In this document: piece after piece, positions 29,697-39,051 of the stretch
How the letters are laid out: every line of letters starts with the position of its first letter
Numbering within the stretch: position 1 is the first letter of the stretch
NCBI RefSeq assembly: GCF_001898175.1
Contig: NZ_MKTH01000018.1
Span: 228,847-292,846, forward strand
DNA length: 64,000 nucleotides
Source: Cellulomonas sp. 73-92
GTDB lineage: Bacteria > Actinomycetota > Actinomycetes > Actinomycetales > Cellulomonadaceae
Direction: 5' to 3'
Translations under genes and position numbers: made by a program
The notes under the pieces: model-generated
Seen by the model: only the letters and a program-made list of their open reading frames with translations
What the model was told of the DNA's origin: nothing
Database searches by the model: none

Positions 29697-30269
29697 ATGG
29701 CGCGATGGGAACCGGGGACGCGGGAGCGGCTGGCGCGAGCCGCGCTCGAGCTGTTCACCACGCGCGGCTTCGAGCAGACGACGGCGGCCGAGATCGCGGA
29801 GGCCGTCGGCGTGACCGAGCGCACCTTCTTCCGTCACTTCGCCGACAAGCGCGAGGTGCTCTTCGACGGCCAGGAGCGGTACCGGCAGGCGTTCCTCGAC
29901 GGGGCGGCCGCGGCACCGCCCGGGGCGACGCCGTTCGAGGTCGTCGCCTCGGCGCTGCGCTCGGCGGGTGCCTTCTTCGGCGAGGAGCGGCGCGCCTTCG
30001 CCCGCGCCCGCCAGGCGGTGATCGACGCCAACCCGGCGTTGCAGGAGCGGGAGCGGCACAAGCGCGCCACCGTCGCGGCGGCGATGCGCGGGGCGCTGCT
30101 CGACCGCGGCATCGCCGACCCCGCGGCCGCGGTGGCGGCCGAGACCACCTCGACGGTCTTCAGCATCGCGTTCCAGCAGTGGATCAGCCCCGGCGAGACG
30201 CGCCCGCTGACGCAGATCGCGGACGCCGTGCTCGCGGAGGTCCGCAGCTTCGCCGGCGCCGCGTCCTAG
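29697..30269 (+). CDS. TetR/AcrR family transcriptional regulator
   Basis: A 190-residue repressor-type regulator. The N-terminal helix-turn-helix spans about residues 8-55 ([19 protein letters not shown], then [18 protein letters not shown]). The C-terminal 130 residues form the all-helical ligand and dimer domain. The ATG at 29697 is fixed by the TACACT box 7 nt upstream. The two palindromes upstream make autoregulation and control of the divergent SDR gene likely. The inducer is unknown. Confidence 0.93.
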   Translation: MARWEPGTRERLARAALELFTTRGFEQTTAAEIAEAVGVTERTFFRHFADKREVLFDGQERYRQAFLDGAAAAPPGATPFEVVASALRSAGAFFGEERRAFARARQAVIDANPALQERERHKRATVAAAMRGALLDRGIADPAAAVAAETTSTVFSIAFQQWISPGETRPLTQIADAVLAEVRSFAGAAS

Positions 30270-30278
30270 GGGCCGCTC

Positions 30279-31196
30279 TCAGGTGCGGGCGACGACGTTG
30301 ACCGGTTCGTCGCCCGCCAGCAGCGTCTCCAGCTGACGGCGCACGAGCGCGGCCACGCGCGGGAAGGTCGCGTCGGTGTTGCCGCCCTGGTGGGCCGTGA
30401 TGAGGGCGTTCGGCGCGTGCCAGAGCGGGTGGTCCGCGGGGAGCGGCTCGGGGTCCGTGACGTCGAGGGCCGCGCGCAGCCGCCCGGCCACCAGCTCCGC
30501 CAGCAGCGCGTCCGTGTCGACCACCCTGCCGCGGGCGACGTTGACCAGGAGCGCGCCGTCCTTCATGCGCGCCAGCAGGTCGGCGTCGACCAGGTGGTGG
30601 GTGCTCTCGTCGAGCGGGACCGTGAGGACGACGACGTCCGCGTCCGCGACCAGCGCCGGGAGCTCGTCGACCCCGTGGACGGGTCCCCGGGCCGTGCGCG
30701 CCACCTGCGTGATCGCCACCTCGAACGGCGCCAGGCGTGCGACGACCGCCTCGGCGACCGAGCCGGCGCCGACGACGAGCACGTGACGGTCGGCCAGCGA
30801 CGGGCCGAACGGGTTGTGCCACTCGCCGGCGTCCATCGCGCGCACCGAGCCGACGAGGCCGCGCTGCGCCGCCAGGATCAGCGCCACCGCGAGCTCGGCG
30901 GTGCCGGTGGAGTGCACACCGCGGCCGTTGCACACGGTCACCCCGGCCGGCACGTGCGGCACCGCGTGCTCGAAGCCCGCGCTCGGCAGCTGCACCAGCC
31001 GCAGGTTCGGCAGCGTCCGCAGCACGTCGAACCCGCCCGGACGCACGAAGTAGTGCGGGATGACGACCATCTCGACCTGGGCGGCGACCTCGTCGGGCAG
31101 CGGGTGCACGAGGTCCCACAGCACGAGCCGCACCCGGTCGGTCAGGTCGGCGAGGCGGTCCAGCAGGTCGGGCGTGGGGACGGTGACGGTGAGCAA
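30279..31196 (-). CDS. D-isomer-specific 2-hydroxyacid dehydrogenase family protein
   Basis: A 305-residue NAD(P)-dependent dehydrogenase. The nucleotide loop GAGSVAE is at 143-149, with catalytic R222 (NVARGRVVD), E250 (TDPEPLP) and H269 (ITAHQGG). The loop differs from canonical GxGxxG at its last glycine. Proteins of this type are often labelled phosphoglycerate dehydrogenase, but no ACT or ASB domain is present. TTG at 31196, 4 bp after the stop of the upstream acetyltransferase and preceded by GAGAGG, is the likely start; the two genes form one operon. Confidence 0.88.
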   Translation of the reverse strand: MLTVTVPTPDLLDRLADLTDRVRLVLWDLVHPLPDEVAAQVEMVVIPHYFVRPGGFDVLRTLPNLRLVQLPSAGFEHAVPHVPAGVTVCNGRGVHSTGTAELAVALILAAQRGLVGSVRAMDAGEWHNPFGPSLADRHVLVVGAGSVAEAVVARLAPFEVAITQVARTARGPVHGVDELPALVADADVVVLTVPLDESTHHLVDADLLARMKDGALLVNVARGRVVDTDALLAELVAGRLRAALDVTDPEPLPADHPLWHAPNALITAHQGGNTDATFPRVAALVRRQLETLLAGDEPVNVVART

Positions 31197-31200
31197 GCGT

Positions 31201-31767
31201 TCAGGCCCTCTCAGGCGTGCTGGCCGGCAGTTGCGAGGCACGGTACTCGTCCTCCAGCAGCCCCATGACCAGCCCGTCGGTCCAGCCCTTGCCGTCGCGG
31301 AAGGAGTCCCGCAACCGACCCTCGACCCGGAACCCGAGGTTCTCGTACAGCGACTTGCCGCGCGCGTTGATGGCCGGCACCACGGCGCCGACGCGGTGCA
31401 GCCCGAGCCCGTCGAACGCCATGCCCAGCACCAGGAGGATCGCCTCCGTGCCGTAGCCGCGGCCCCGGTACGCCGGACGCATCGTCAGCCGCAACCCCGC
31501 CGAGCGCACCACGGGATCGATCCCCTCGAGGACGATCTCGCCGAGGTACTCGTCGGACCCGTTCGCCGTCACCGCGAGGTCGATCCGCTCGTCGGACGCC
31601 CGCACCGTGCGCAGCCAGCGGTCGACGTCGGCGCGGGCCCAGTCCCGCGTGGTGCCCGCCATGCGCCGCGACTCGGGGTCGCTGACGATCTCCCACACGC
31701 CGTCGGCGTCGCCCGCGACGAGGGGGCGGAGCACGAGCATCTCTCCCTGCAGGGTCGGCTTGTCCAT
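31201..31767 (-). CDS. GNAT family N-acetyltransferase (RimJ/RimL-like)
   Basis: A 188-residue acetyl-CoA dependent acetyltransferase of the RimJ/L group. It opens with ML-VLRPL, has the acetyl-CoA loop RPAYRGRGYGTEAI near 98-111, and a final NARGKSLYENLGFRVEGRLRD segment (first 20 residues cover the conserved helix). Substrate may be a protein N-terminus or small amine. ATG at 31767 follows a TAGCAT -10 box by 7 nt. It is the first gene of a two-gene unit with the hydroxyacid dehydrogenase. Confidence 0.9.
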   Translation of the reverse strand: MDKPTLQGEMLVLRPLVAGDADGVWEIVSDPESRRMAGTTRDWARADVDRWLRTVRASDERIDLAVTANGSDEYLGEIVLEGIDPVVRSAGLRLTMRPAYRGRGYGTEAILLVLGMAFDGLGLHRVGAVVPAINARGKSLYENLGFRVEGRLRDSFRDGKGWTDGLVMGLLEDEYRASQLPASTPERA

Positions 31768-31774
31768 GGTCCCG

Positions 31775-31780
31775 ATGCTA
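31775..31780 (-). promoter_or_regulatory. -10 box of the GNAT gene (leaderless)
   Basis: TAGCAT on the minus strand, 7 nt before the ATG at 31767. Confidence 0.6.
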
Positions 31781-31815
31781 CGGACGGCGTGTGACCTGCA
31801 GGTTGCCGGCGTGGG

Positions 31816-33315
31816 TCAGGACTGCACCCGCTCCAGGACGAGCTCGCGCACGCGCGCCGCGTCCGCCTGACCCCGGGTGGCCTTCATCACCGCGCCGATG
31901 ATCGCCCCGACCGGGCCGAGGTTGCCGCCCTGGATCTTGGCGACGACGTCCGGCTGCGCGGCGAGCGCCTGGTCGATGGCGGCCAGCAGCGGGCCGTCGT
32001 CGGACACGACCTCGAGGCCGCGCGCGGCGACGACCGCCTCCGGGTCACCCTCGCCGGCCAGCACGCCCTCGAGCACCTGGCGCGCCAGCTTGTCGGTGAG
32101 GCGGCCGTCGTCGACCAGCGCCTGGAGGGCGCCGATCTGCTGCGGCGTGACGGGCAGCTCCTCGAGCTCGACGCCGCGCTCCTTGGCGGTGCGGGCCAGC
32201 TCGCCCATCCACCACTTGCGGGCAGCGGCCGGGCTGGAACCTGCGGCGACGGTCAGCTCGATGAGCTCCACCGCGCCGGCGTTGACCACGTCCCGCATCT
32301 CCGGGTCGGCGTAGCCCCAGTCCGCCTGGAGCCGCCGCCGACGAGCCGCGGGGAGCTCGGGCAGGTTCGCGCGGATCTCCTCGATCCACGCCCGGTCCGG
32401 GACGATCGGCACGAGGTCCGGCTCGGGGAAGTAGCGGTAGTCCTCGGCGTCGGACTTGATGCGCCCGCTCGTCGTGTGGCCCGTGTCCTCGTGCCAGTGC
32501 CGGGTCTCCTGGACGATCTGGCCACCGGCGTCCAGCACCGCTGCCTGGCGCGAGATCTCGTAGCGCACCGCGCGCTCGATGGAGCGGAACGAGTTGACGT
32601 TCTTCGTCTCGGTCCGGGTGCCCAGCGGGCTGTCCGACGAGGGACGCAGGGACACGTTGACGTCCGCCCGGACGTTGCCGCGCTCCATGCGCGCCTCGGA
32701 GACCTCCAGGGCACGGAACATGTCGCGGAGGGTCTGGACGTAGGCGCGGGCCACCTCGGGGGCGCGCTCGCCGGCGCCGGTCACCGGCCTGGTGACGATC
32801 TCGACCAGCGGCACGCCGGCGCGGTTGTAGTCGACGAGCGAGTAGATCGCGCCGTGGATGCGCCCGGTGGCGCCGCCGACGTGCGTGTTCTTGCCGGCGT
32901 CCTCCTCCATGTGGGCGCGCTCGATGTCGACGCGGAACACCGTGCCGTCCTCGAGCTCGACGTCGACCCAGCCGTCGTGCGCGATGGGCTCGTCGTACTG
33001 GCTCGTCTGGAAGTTCTTCGGGACGTCCGGGTAGAAGTAGTTCTTCCGCGCGAAGCGGCAGCTCTCCGCGATGGTGCAGTTCAGCGCCAGGCCGATGCGG
33101 ATCGCGTACTCGACGGCGGTGCCGTTGACGGCCGGCAGGGCGCCGGGCAGGCCGAGGCTCACCGGGGTGACCTGCGTGTTCGGGTCGGCGCCGAAGCCCT
33201 GCTCGGCGGCGTCGAACATCTTGGTGCGGGTGCCGAGCTCGACGTGGACCTCGATCCCGAAGACCGTGTCGTACCGGGCCACGGCGTCGTCGTAGTCGAC
33301 GAGGGTGTCGCTCAC
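31816..33315 (-). CDS. gatB: Aspartyl/glutamyl-tRNA amidotransferase subunit B
   Basis: The kinase/transamidase subunit of GatCAB, which converts Glu-tRNA(Gln) and Asp-tRNA(Asn) to the amide forms. The 499-residue protein has [13 protein letters not shown] near residue 22, [19 protein letters not shown], the [23 protein letters not shown] core, and the C-terminal YqeY/GatB tail (residues 350-499). The GTG start at 33315 overlaps the gatA stop by 4 bp. It is the last gene of gatC-gatA-gatB. Confidence 0.98.
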   Translation of the reverse strand: MSDTLVDYDDAVARYDTVFGIEVHVELGTRTKMFDAAEQGFGADPNTQVTPVSLGLPGALPAVNGTAVEYAIRIGLALNCTIAESCRFARKNYFYPDVPKNFQTSQYDEPIAHDGWVDVELEDGTVFRVDIERAHMEEDAGKNTHVGGATGRIHGAIYSLVDYNRAGVPLVEIVTRPVTGAGERAPEVARAYVQTLRDMFRALEVSEARMERGNVRADVNVSLRPSSDSPLGTRTETKNVNSFRSIERAVRYEISRQAAVLDAGGQIVQETRHWHEDTGHTTSGRIKSDAEDYRYFPEPDLVPIVPDRAWIEEIRANLPELPAARRRRLQADWGYADPEMRDVVNAGAVELIELTVAAGSSPAAARKWWMGELARTAKERGVELEELPVTPQQIGALQALVDDGRLTDKLARQVLEGVLAGEGDPEAVVAARGLEVVSDDGPLLAAIDQALAAQPDVVAKIQGGNLGPVGAIIGAVMKATRGQADAARVRELVLERVQS

Positions 33316-34826
33316 TTGGAAGCCTCCAGCTCCGGTGCCTTCGTCAGGATCGGACCGCCCCAGCGGGCCTCGAGGAGCGCCTCGACGGCCGCCCCGACGC
33401 GGTAGAGCCGCGCGTCCTGGCGGGCCGGCGCGATCACCTGGAAGCCGGCGGGCAGGCCGTCCTCGCACAGGCCCGACGGCACCGACATGCCCGGGACGCC
33501 CGCCAGGTTGGCGGGGATGGTGGCGACGTCGTTGAGGTACATCGCGAGCGGGTCGTCGAGCTTCTCGCCGAGCTTGAACGCCGTGGTCGGCGCCGTCGGG
33601 GAGACGAGGACGTCGGCCTCCTCGAACGCCGCGGCGAAGTCGCGCTGGATGAGGGTGCGGACCTTCTGGGCACTGCCGTAGTAGGCGTCGTAGTAGCCGG
33701 CGGAGAGGGCGTAGGTGCCGAGGATGATGCGGCGCTTGACCTCGTCGCCGAAGCCCTGGCCGCGGGTGGCGGCCATGACGCGTTCGGCGGTCACCGGGCC
33801 CTCGGTCGGCTCGACGCGCAGGCCGTAGCGCATGCCGTCGAACTTGGCGAGGTTGCTGCTCGCCTCGGCCGGGAGGATCAGGTAGTAGGCCGCCAGGGCG
33901 TACTCGAAGTGCGGGCAGGAGACCTCGACGATCTCGGCGCCGGCCTGCCGCAGCAGCTCGAGCGACTCCTCGAAGCGGGCCAGGACGCCGGGCTGGTACC
34001 CCTCGCCGCTGAGCTCCTTGACGACGCCGACCCTCATGCCCGCCACGTCGCCGGCCAGCCCTCGTCGTGCCTGCGCCACGTAGTCGCCGACCGGGTCGGT
34101 GAGCGAGGTGGAGTCGTGCGGGTCGTGGCCGGCGATCAGCTCATGGAGCAGGGCGGCGTCGAGGACGGTCCGCGTCACGGGTCCGGCCTGGTCGAGGCTG
34201 CTCGCCAGGGCGATCAGGCCGTAGCGGGACACGCTGCCGTAGGTGGGCTTGACGCCGACCGTGCCGGTGACGGCGGCCGGCTGGCGGATCGAGCCGCCGG
34301 TGTCGGTGCCGATGGCCAGCGGCGCCTCGTAGGCCGCCACTGCCGCGGCGCTGCCGCCGCCCGAGCCGCCGGGGATGCGGTCGAGGTCCCACGGGTTGTG
34401 CGTGTTGCCGTACCCGCTGTGCTCGGTCGAGCTGCCCATGGCGAACTCGTCCATGTTCGTCTTGCCCAGGATCGGCAGGCGCGCCGCCTTGATCTTGGTG
34501 ACCAGCGTGGCGTCGTAGGGCGGGATCCAGCCCTCGAGGATCCGGCTCCCGGCCGTCGTCGGCAGGCCGCGCGTCACGACGACGTCCTTGACGGCGATCG
34601 GCACGCCGGCCAGCGGATGGAGGCTCTCGCCCTTGGCCCTAGCCTCGTCGACGCCCCGGGCGGTCGCCAGCGCCTCGTCGGACGAGACGTGGAGGAACGC
34701 GTGCACCGGGCCGTCCACCGCCGCGATCCTGTCCAGGTGTGCCTGGGTGGCCTCGACGGACGAGACCTCGCCGCTGGTCAGCGCCTCCGCCAGGGCCGCC
34801 GCGCTCAGGCGCGTCAGGTCGCTCAT
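33312..34826 (-). CDS. gatA: Aspartyl/glutamyl-tRNA amidotransferase subunit A
   Basis: The amidase subunit of GatCAB, releasing ammonia from glutamine or asparagine. The 504-residue amidase-signature protein has the full Ser-cisSer-Lys triad: K80 (IAVKDVV), S155 (GGSGGGS) and S179 (DTGGSIR). ATG at 34826 overlaps the gatC stop by 4 bp (ATGA), and its own end overlaps gatB, so the three subunits are translationally coupled. Confidence 0.98.
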   Translation of the reverse strand: MSDLTRLSAAALAEALTSGEVSSVEATQAHLDRIAAVDGPVHAFLHVSSDEALATARGVDEARAKGESLHPLAGVPIAVKDVVVTRGLPTTAGSRILEGWIPPYDATLVTKIKAARLPILGKTNMDEFAMGSSTEHSGYGNTHNPWDLDRIPGGSGGGSAAAVAAYEAPLAIGTDTGGSIRQPAAVTGTVGVKPTYGSVSRYGLIALASSLDQAGPVTRTVLDAALLHELIAGHDPHDSTSLTDPVGDYVAQARRGLAGDVAGMRVGVVKELSGEGYQPGVLARFEESLELLRQAGAEIVEVSCPHFEYALAAYYLILPAEASSNLAKFDGMRYGLRVEPTEGPVTAERVMAATRGQGFGDEVKRRIILGTYALSAGYYDAYYGSAQKVRTLIQRDFAAAFEEADVLVSPTAPTTAFKLGEKLDDPLAMYLNDVATIPANLAGVPGMSVPSGLCEDGLPAGFQVIAPARQDARLYRVGAAVEALLEARWGGPILTKAPELEASK

Positions 34827-35122
34827 GCGTCCTCCCCGAGGATCTGCGGGACGAGGAACTTGCCGTCCTCCTGCGCCGGCGCCATCGCCAGCACCTCGTC
34901 GCGGTCCAGCGGCGTCTCGGGCTCGTCGGCTCGGAAGACGTTGGTCAGCGGGAGCGGGTGGCTGGTGGCGGGGACGTCGGGGGTGGCGACCTCGCTCACA
35001 CGCGCGACGGACTGCACGATGACCTCGAGCTCGCCGGCGAGCCGGTCGAGCTCGTCGGGCTTCAGGTCGATCCGCGCAAGGCCTGCCACGCGCGCGACCT
35101 CGTCGCGCCAGGGGGTGGACAT
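34823..35122 (-). CDS. gatC: Aspartyl/glutamyl-tRNA amidotransferase subunit C
   Basis: A 99-residue scaffold protein that wraps around GatA and GatB. The first 60 residues ([20 protein letters not shown] and onward) form the two helices and the rest the belt-like tail with [13 protein letters not shown] and a C-terminal [13 protein letters not shown] at 35122 lies 6 nt from a TAGACT -10 box, so the gatCAB mRNA appears leaderless. Confidence 0.97.
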   Translation of the reverse strand: MSTPWRDEVARVAGLARIDLKPDELDRLAGELEVIVQSVARVSEVATPDVPATSHPLPLTNVFRADEPETPLDRDEVLAMAPAQEDGKFLVPQILGEDA

Positions 35123-35128
35123 GGGGCG

Positions 35129-35134
35129 AGTCTA
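35129..35134 (-). promoter_or_regulatory. -10 box of gatCAB (leaderless)
   Basis: TAGACT on the minus strand, 6 nt before the gatC ATG at 35122. Confidence 0.6.
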
Positions 35135-35227
35135 GTGAAGCCGTCCGGGCCGCCCTTCCCGGCCTCGGGCTCGGCGGCCCCGGGCGGACGTTCAGCCGCC
35201 GGCGGACGACGAATTGGGGGTTTGACC

Positions 35228-35257
35228 TGGACAGATGTCGGTGACCCGGCGTATCAT
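35228..35257 (+). promoter_or_regulatory. Promoter of the DUF222/HNH gene
   Basis: TGGACA (35228-35233), an 18-bp spacer and TATCAT (35252-35257), 7 nt before the ATG at 35265. A TTGACC hexamer overlaps just upstream. Confidence 0.7.
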
Positions 35258-35272
35258 CGAACACATGTTCGC
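35257..35272. promoter_or_regulatory. LexA (SOS) box spanning the HNH start codon
   Basis: TCGAACACATGTTCGC matches the actinobacterial SOS box TCGAACRNRYGTTCGA at all defined positions but the last. It begins at the last base of the -10 box and covers the transcription start and the ATG itself, so bound LexA would block initiation. Confidence 0.85.
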
Positions 35273-37247
35273 ACCGCTAGAGGTCGTCAGGGACGGCGTC
35301 ATGCTGCCCCACGACCCGCGTGCGGAGGTCAACGAGGATCGCGTGGTCGTGTCCAGAGACCCGGGTGGGACCGCGCTGGTCGACGATCGCGATGCGCGGT
35401 CCGACGAGCCGCCGGCTGATGACTGGTGGTGGCTGTTCGATCCGTTGGGTGATGCCTGGTGGGATCCCGCCGACGCGGGTGCCGAACCGGGTATCGAGAT
35501 CAGCCCCGAGGTTGAGGCGCTGCTGAGGTTCGTGTCGTGGCCGTCGGAGTCGCACCGAGCCGGCGCCGAGTGCGCCGCGGAGATCGCCCCGGCCGGGCTG
35601 GTCGGGCCGTCGCTGTCGATGTGGGACCCGGGCGGTGCCGAGCCCGGCATCGTGGTTGACCCGCAGGTCGAGGGGTCACTGGATGAGGTGCCGTGGTTGT
35701 CGGCGTCGTGTCTGGCGGCGATCACCCCGGGGTCCGGACTGGCGGGTGTGCTGGAGCGGGTGGACTTGTCCTCGGCCGGTGATGAGCTGTTGGTGGAGAC
35801 GGTGGCGGCAGCCGCCCGGCAGGCCGCGTTCGATCACCTGCTGGGTGCGTTGGCGGCGGGTGAGCTGTCGCGGCGGGCGTCGATGAACCCGCTATGGCGC
35901 CAGCCGGTGCCCTCGCGCACGTGTGTGGCCGGGGATGAGCTGGCGATGCGGTTGGGCTGGTCACGTCCGGCCGCGGCCCGGCTGGTGCGTGATGGGCGGG
36001 CGTTGGGTGCGCAGCTGTTGCCGGTGGCCGACGCGGTCCGCGACGGCCTGCTCGATCTTGCCAAGCTGCGGGTGCTGAGCGACCGGTTGGCTGACCGGGC
36101 CTACCAGCTGTCCTGGCCGGTCCTGGAGCAGGTGCTCCCAGACGCGCCGACGCGCACCCCGACGCAACTGGCCGCCGACATCGACCGGGCCCTGCTGGCG
36201 ATCGATCCGCTGGATGCCGCGGTGCGGTTGCCGAAGGCGTTGGCGGCCCGGCACGTGTGCCATCCGCGTCGGCTGCCGGACGGGATGGCCGGCCTGTGGG
36301 CCGTCCTGCCGGCCACGGATGCGGCCCGGATCGACGGCACCCTGGAAGCCACCGCCCGCGCCGCCCGCGCCGCCGGGGACCCCCGCACCCTGGACCAGCT
36401 ACGCGCCGACACCCTGACCGACCTGGCCACCGGCACCGCCCTGCTGGCCGGTGCGTGCCTGGCGGCGGGTGCGGGTGTTGGCGTAGCAGTGCCGGGCGTC
36501 GCTGGAAGCGGCCCGGCACGCGACGCCGGCGCGAGCACCGGCTTGTCACCTGAGCGTGTCACGAGCCCCGATCCGGACGTGATCGGGCTGGAACCGGACG
36601 AGACCGGCCAGGAGCCGGACGAGGTCGAACAGGAGCTTGACGGCGCACCGGTCGACGCGGCTCGTCCGCCGGGGCGGGCCGCCCCCAGCATCCGGATCCC
36701 CAAGGTCCGCATCGACGTCACCGTCGCCTTGTCCACGTTGATGGGGTTGGACGACAACCCGGGTGAGCTGGCCGGGCTGGGACCCGTCCCCGCCGACCAA
36801 GCCCGCGCCCTGGCCCTCGGGGGAACCTGGCGACGCATCGTCACCGACCCGCTGACCGGCGCCGTGCTGGACGTCGGACGCACCCGCTACCGGCCACCGG
36901 CCGCCCTGGCCGAGCACGTGCTGGCCCGCGACCAGGTCTGCGCCGGTCCCGGCTGCAGTGTGCCCGGGCACCGCTGCGACATCGACCACACCACCGAGTA
37001 CCACGGCACCCCCGCCAACGGCTCACCCGTGGCTGGCACCACAGCAGCGGACAACCTGGGACCCCTGTCCAGCCGGTGCCACCGCCTGAAGACCGACGGC
37101 GGCTTCACCCTGCGACAAGTGACCCCCGGCGTGTTCGAGTGGCGCACCCCCGCCGGCCTCGCCTACCGCGTCACCCCCGGCCAGAACGGCCACACCCAAA
37201 AGCTCGACACCCACCACCACGCCATCCCCGACAACCCACCCTTCTGA
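35265..37247 (+). CDS. DUF222 domain HNH endonuclease (13E12-repeat family type)
   Basis: A 660-residue protein of the actinobacterial DUF222/HNH family. The DUF222 region spans about 130-390 and a disordered Pro/Asp/Glu stretch about 400-490. The HNH nuclease motif is at 555-625: [21 protein letters not shown], of which the CxxxxC/IDH part is diagnostic, then [18 protein letters not shown]. The -10 box and LexA box point to ATG 35265; an ATG ten codons upstream would leave the promoter inside the gene. Codon choice is looser (more TTG, more A/T at third positions) than in its neighbours, suggesting transfer. It interrupts the ligA-gatC synteny. Cellular function is unknown; family members can be mobile or damage-induced. 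Confidence 0.9.
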   Translation: MFAPLEVVRDGVMLPHDPRAEVNEDRVVVSRDPGGTALVDDRDARSDEPPADDWWWLFDPLGDAWWDPADAGAEPGIEISPEVEALLRFVSWPSESHRAGAECAAEIAPAGLVGPSLSMWDPGGAEPGIVVDPQVEGSLDEVPWLSASCLAAITPGSGLAGVLERVDLSSAGDELLVETVAAAARQAAFDHLLGALAAGELSRRASMNPLWRQPVPSRTCVAGDELAMRLGWSRPAAARLVRDGRALGAQLLPVADAVRDGLLDLAKLRVLSDRLADRAYQLSWPVLEQVLPDAPTRTPTQLAADIDRALLAIDPLDAAVRLPKALAARHVCHPRRLPDGMAGLWAVLPATDAARIDGTLEATARAARAAGDPRTLDQLRADTLTDLATGTALLAGACLAAGAGVGVAVPGVAGSGPARDAGASTGLSPERVTSPDPDVIGLEPDETGQEPDEVEQELDGAPVDAARPPGRAAPSIRIPKVRIDVTVALSTLMGLDDNPGELAGLGPVPADQARALALGGTWRRIVTDPLTGAVLDVGRTRYRPPAALAEHVLARDQVCAGPGCSVPGHRCDIDHTTEYHGTPANGSPVAGTTAADNLGPLSSRCHRLKTDGGFTLRQVTPGVFEWRTPAGLAYRVTPGQNGHTQKLDTHHHAIPDNPPF

Positions 37248-37376
37248 CCAGCAGAGACGCCCGGTCAGCAGGCCGGCGTGGCCGGACCGCTCGGCGCGCA
37301 GCCTCGAGCCGTGCGCCACATGTCCCCGCAGCTCCGCGCGCCGCCGCTCCTCGTCGTGCTCGGCGTCGGCGCACCC

Positions 37377-37790
37377 TCAGGCGGTCACGGAGGCCATGAG
37401 CGCGAGCAGCGCCTCGGCGTAGGCGTCGGCCGGGTTGTCGGAGCCGAACACCTGCTCGGGCCGCCCCGGGACCTCGATGAGCACCTCGAAGCGTCCCGTC
37501 GTCGAGCGCGCGAGGCTGCGGAACGAGCGGCCAAGCAGCTCACGCAGCTGGTCCTCGCGCGGCAGCCACAACGCGTCGTCCTGCTGCACCGAGTCGAGGG
37601 CCCACTCGGTGGTGCCGTTGAAGCCCAGCACGGTCCCCGTCGGGTACTCGCGCGGCTCCACGACCATGTCGCTGATGGTGAAGACCTGGCTCATGAGCTC
37701 GGCCGAGCGGATCGTGAACCTGTCGCCGGCACCCGGGTGCCAGACGAGCCCCGCGAGCGCGAGCCGCTCCGCTGCCGACACCGAGATCAC
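37377..37790 (-). CDS. Conserved actinobacterial protein of unknown function
   Basis: A 137-residue soluble protein. It opens with AAERLALAGLVWHPGAGDRF, contains DMVVEPREYPTG and FNGTTEWALDSV, and has a WLPREDQLRELLG segment. Relatives of this size and pattern are common in actinobacteria and are sometimes auto-labelled as a pilus assembly protein CpaE, a name not supported by any P-loop ATPase motif here. No signal peptide or membrane helix. The GTG start at 37790 has a GATACT box 6 nt upstream. It is convergent with the HNH gene. Confidence 0.8.
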   Translation of the reverse strand: MISVSAAERLALAGLVWHPGAGDRFTIRSAELMSQVFTISDMVVEPREYPTGTVLGFNGTTEWALDSVQQDDALWLPREDQLRELLGRSFRSLARSTTGRFEVLIEVPGRPEQVFGSDNPADAYAEALLALMASVTA

Positions 37791-37796
37791 GGCGCC

Positions 37797-37802
37797 AGTA
37801 TC
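37797..37802 (-). promoter_or_regulatory. -10 box of the 137-residue conserved protein (leaderless)
   Basis: GATACT on the minus strand, 6 nt before the GTG at 37790. Confidence 0.55.
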
Positions 37803-37875
37803 CGCCGGGCCGGTCTCCCGTGCTGGTACGAGGGCTGAGCTCGTCGTCCAGGACGGCTCGACGACAGGGAGCCGG

Positions 37876-39051
37876 TCAGGCCGGCGCGACCACCGGCGCC
37901 CACCGGCTGTCGTCGGCCGCCGAGCGCTCGACCGCGTCCAGCACCCGCTGCACCTGAAGCCCGTCCGCGAACGTCGGCGCCGGGTGCTCGTGTGCCGCCA
38001 CGCCGCGGACGAGGTCCACCACCTGGTGGGTGAACGCGTGCTCGTATCCCAGCGCGTGACCCGGCGGCCACCACGAGCCGCCGTAGGGATGTCCAGGCTG
38101 CGTGACGTCGATACGACGGAATCCGGCCGTCTCCGCCGGCTCCGTCGCGTCGAAGAAGAGCAGCCCGTTCATGTCCTCGAGGTCGAAGGCCAGCGAGCCC
38201 GACGAGCCGTTCACCTCGAGCCGGATCTGGTTGCGCCGACCCCAGGCGAACCGCGTCGCCTCGAACACGGCCATGCCGCCGCCGGACAGCCGGCCGAGGA
38301 AGGCCGCCGCGTCGTCGACGGTCACCGGGCGCAGCGGGCTGTCCGGCGTGACCGTGCCGCCGAGGCCGTGCAGCGACGTCGGCACGGGACGCTCCCGGAC
38401 GAACGTCTCGAGCATGGCCGAGACGCCGGTGAGCGACTCCCCCGTGACGAACTGCGCGAGGTCGACGACGTGCGCGCCGACGTCCCCGAGCGCGCCCGAC
38501 CCGGCCTGCTCCCGGTCCACGCGCCACACCCACGGCGCCCGCTCGTCGGCCAGCCAGTCCTGGAGGTACTGCGCCCGGACGTGGCGCACCGTGCCGATCC
38601 GGCCCTGCTCGACGAGCCGGCGCGCGAGCTGGATGGCCGGCATCCGCCGGTACGTGAAACCGGTCATCGCCACGAGCTCCGGGTGTGCCGCCGCGGCCGC
38701 GGCCATGGCCTGCGCCTCCGCCACGGTGTTGGCGAGCGGCTTCTCGCACAGCACGTGCTTGCCCGCCTCGAGCGCGGCGATCGCGATCTCGGCGTGGGTG
38801 TCGCCCGGCGTGCCGATGTCGACGAGGTCGACGTCGTCGCGCACGACGAGCCGGCGCCAGTCGGTCTCGACGTCCGCCCAGCCCAACCGCCCGGCCGCCG
38901 CCCGCACCGCGTCCTCGGTGCGCCCGCCAAGCACGGCCATGCGCGGCGTCAGCGGGAGGTCGAAGAACCGGTGCGCGTTGCGCCACGCCTGCGAGTGGGC
39001 CGCGCCCATGAAGGCGTAACCCACCATCCCCACGCCCAGCGCGGCGGTCAT
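37876..39051 (-). CDS. Gfo/Idh/MocA family oxidoreductase
   Basis: A 391-residue NAD(P)-dependent dehydrogenase of sugars or inositols. The nucleotide motif is VGMVGYAFMGAAHSQAW (7-23) and the catalytic EKP is at 103-105 (CEKPLANT). A C-terminal alpha/beta domain has GDVGAHVVDLAQF, which carries the substrate Asp/His pair. The ATG at 39051 overlaps the stop of the tandem GNAT by 4 bp, so the two are translationally coupled. The substrate cannot be inferred from this context. Confidence 0.92.
   Translation of the reverse strand: MTAALGVGMVGYAFMGAAHSQAWRNAHRFFDLPLTPRMAVLGGRTEDAVRAAAGRLGWADVETDWRRLVVRDDVDLVDIGTPGDTHAEIAIAALEAGKHVLCEKPLANTVAEAQAMAAAAAAHPELVAMTGFTYRRMPAIQLARRLVEQGRIGTVRHVRAQYLQDWLADERAPWVWRVDREQAGSGALGDVGAHVVDLAQFVTGESLTGVSAMLETFVRERPVPTSLHGLGGTVTPDSPLRPVTVDDAAAFLGRLSGGGMAVFEATRFAWGRRNQIRLEVNGSSGSLAFDLEDMNGLLFFDATEPAETAGFRRIDVTQPGHPYGGSWWPPGHALGYEHAFTHQVVDLVRGVAAHEHPAPTFADGLQVQRVLDAVERSAADDSRWAPVVAPA

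Noticed and set aside
30279..31196. Calling the hydroxyacid dehydrogenase serA
   Set aside because: It has no ACT/ASB regulatory domain, an altered nucleotide loop and an operon with an acetyltransferase. It is not at the serA position of the conserved backbone.
37293..37345. GC-rich inverted segments after the HNH gene as a terminator
   Set aside because: The stems are short and interrupted and no T-tract is present. Random pairing is expected at this GC content.
37278..37838. Plus-strand frame opposite the 137-residue conserved protein
   Set aside because: The composition is typical of a shadow frame, while the minus-strand reading has a leaderless promoter and a conserved pattern.
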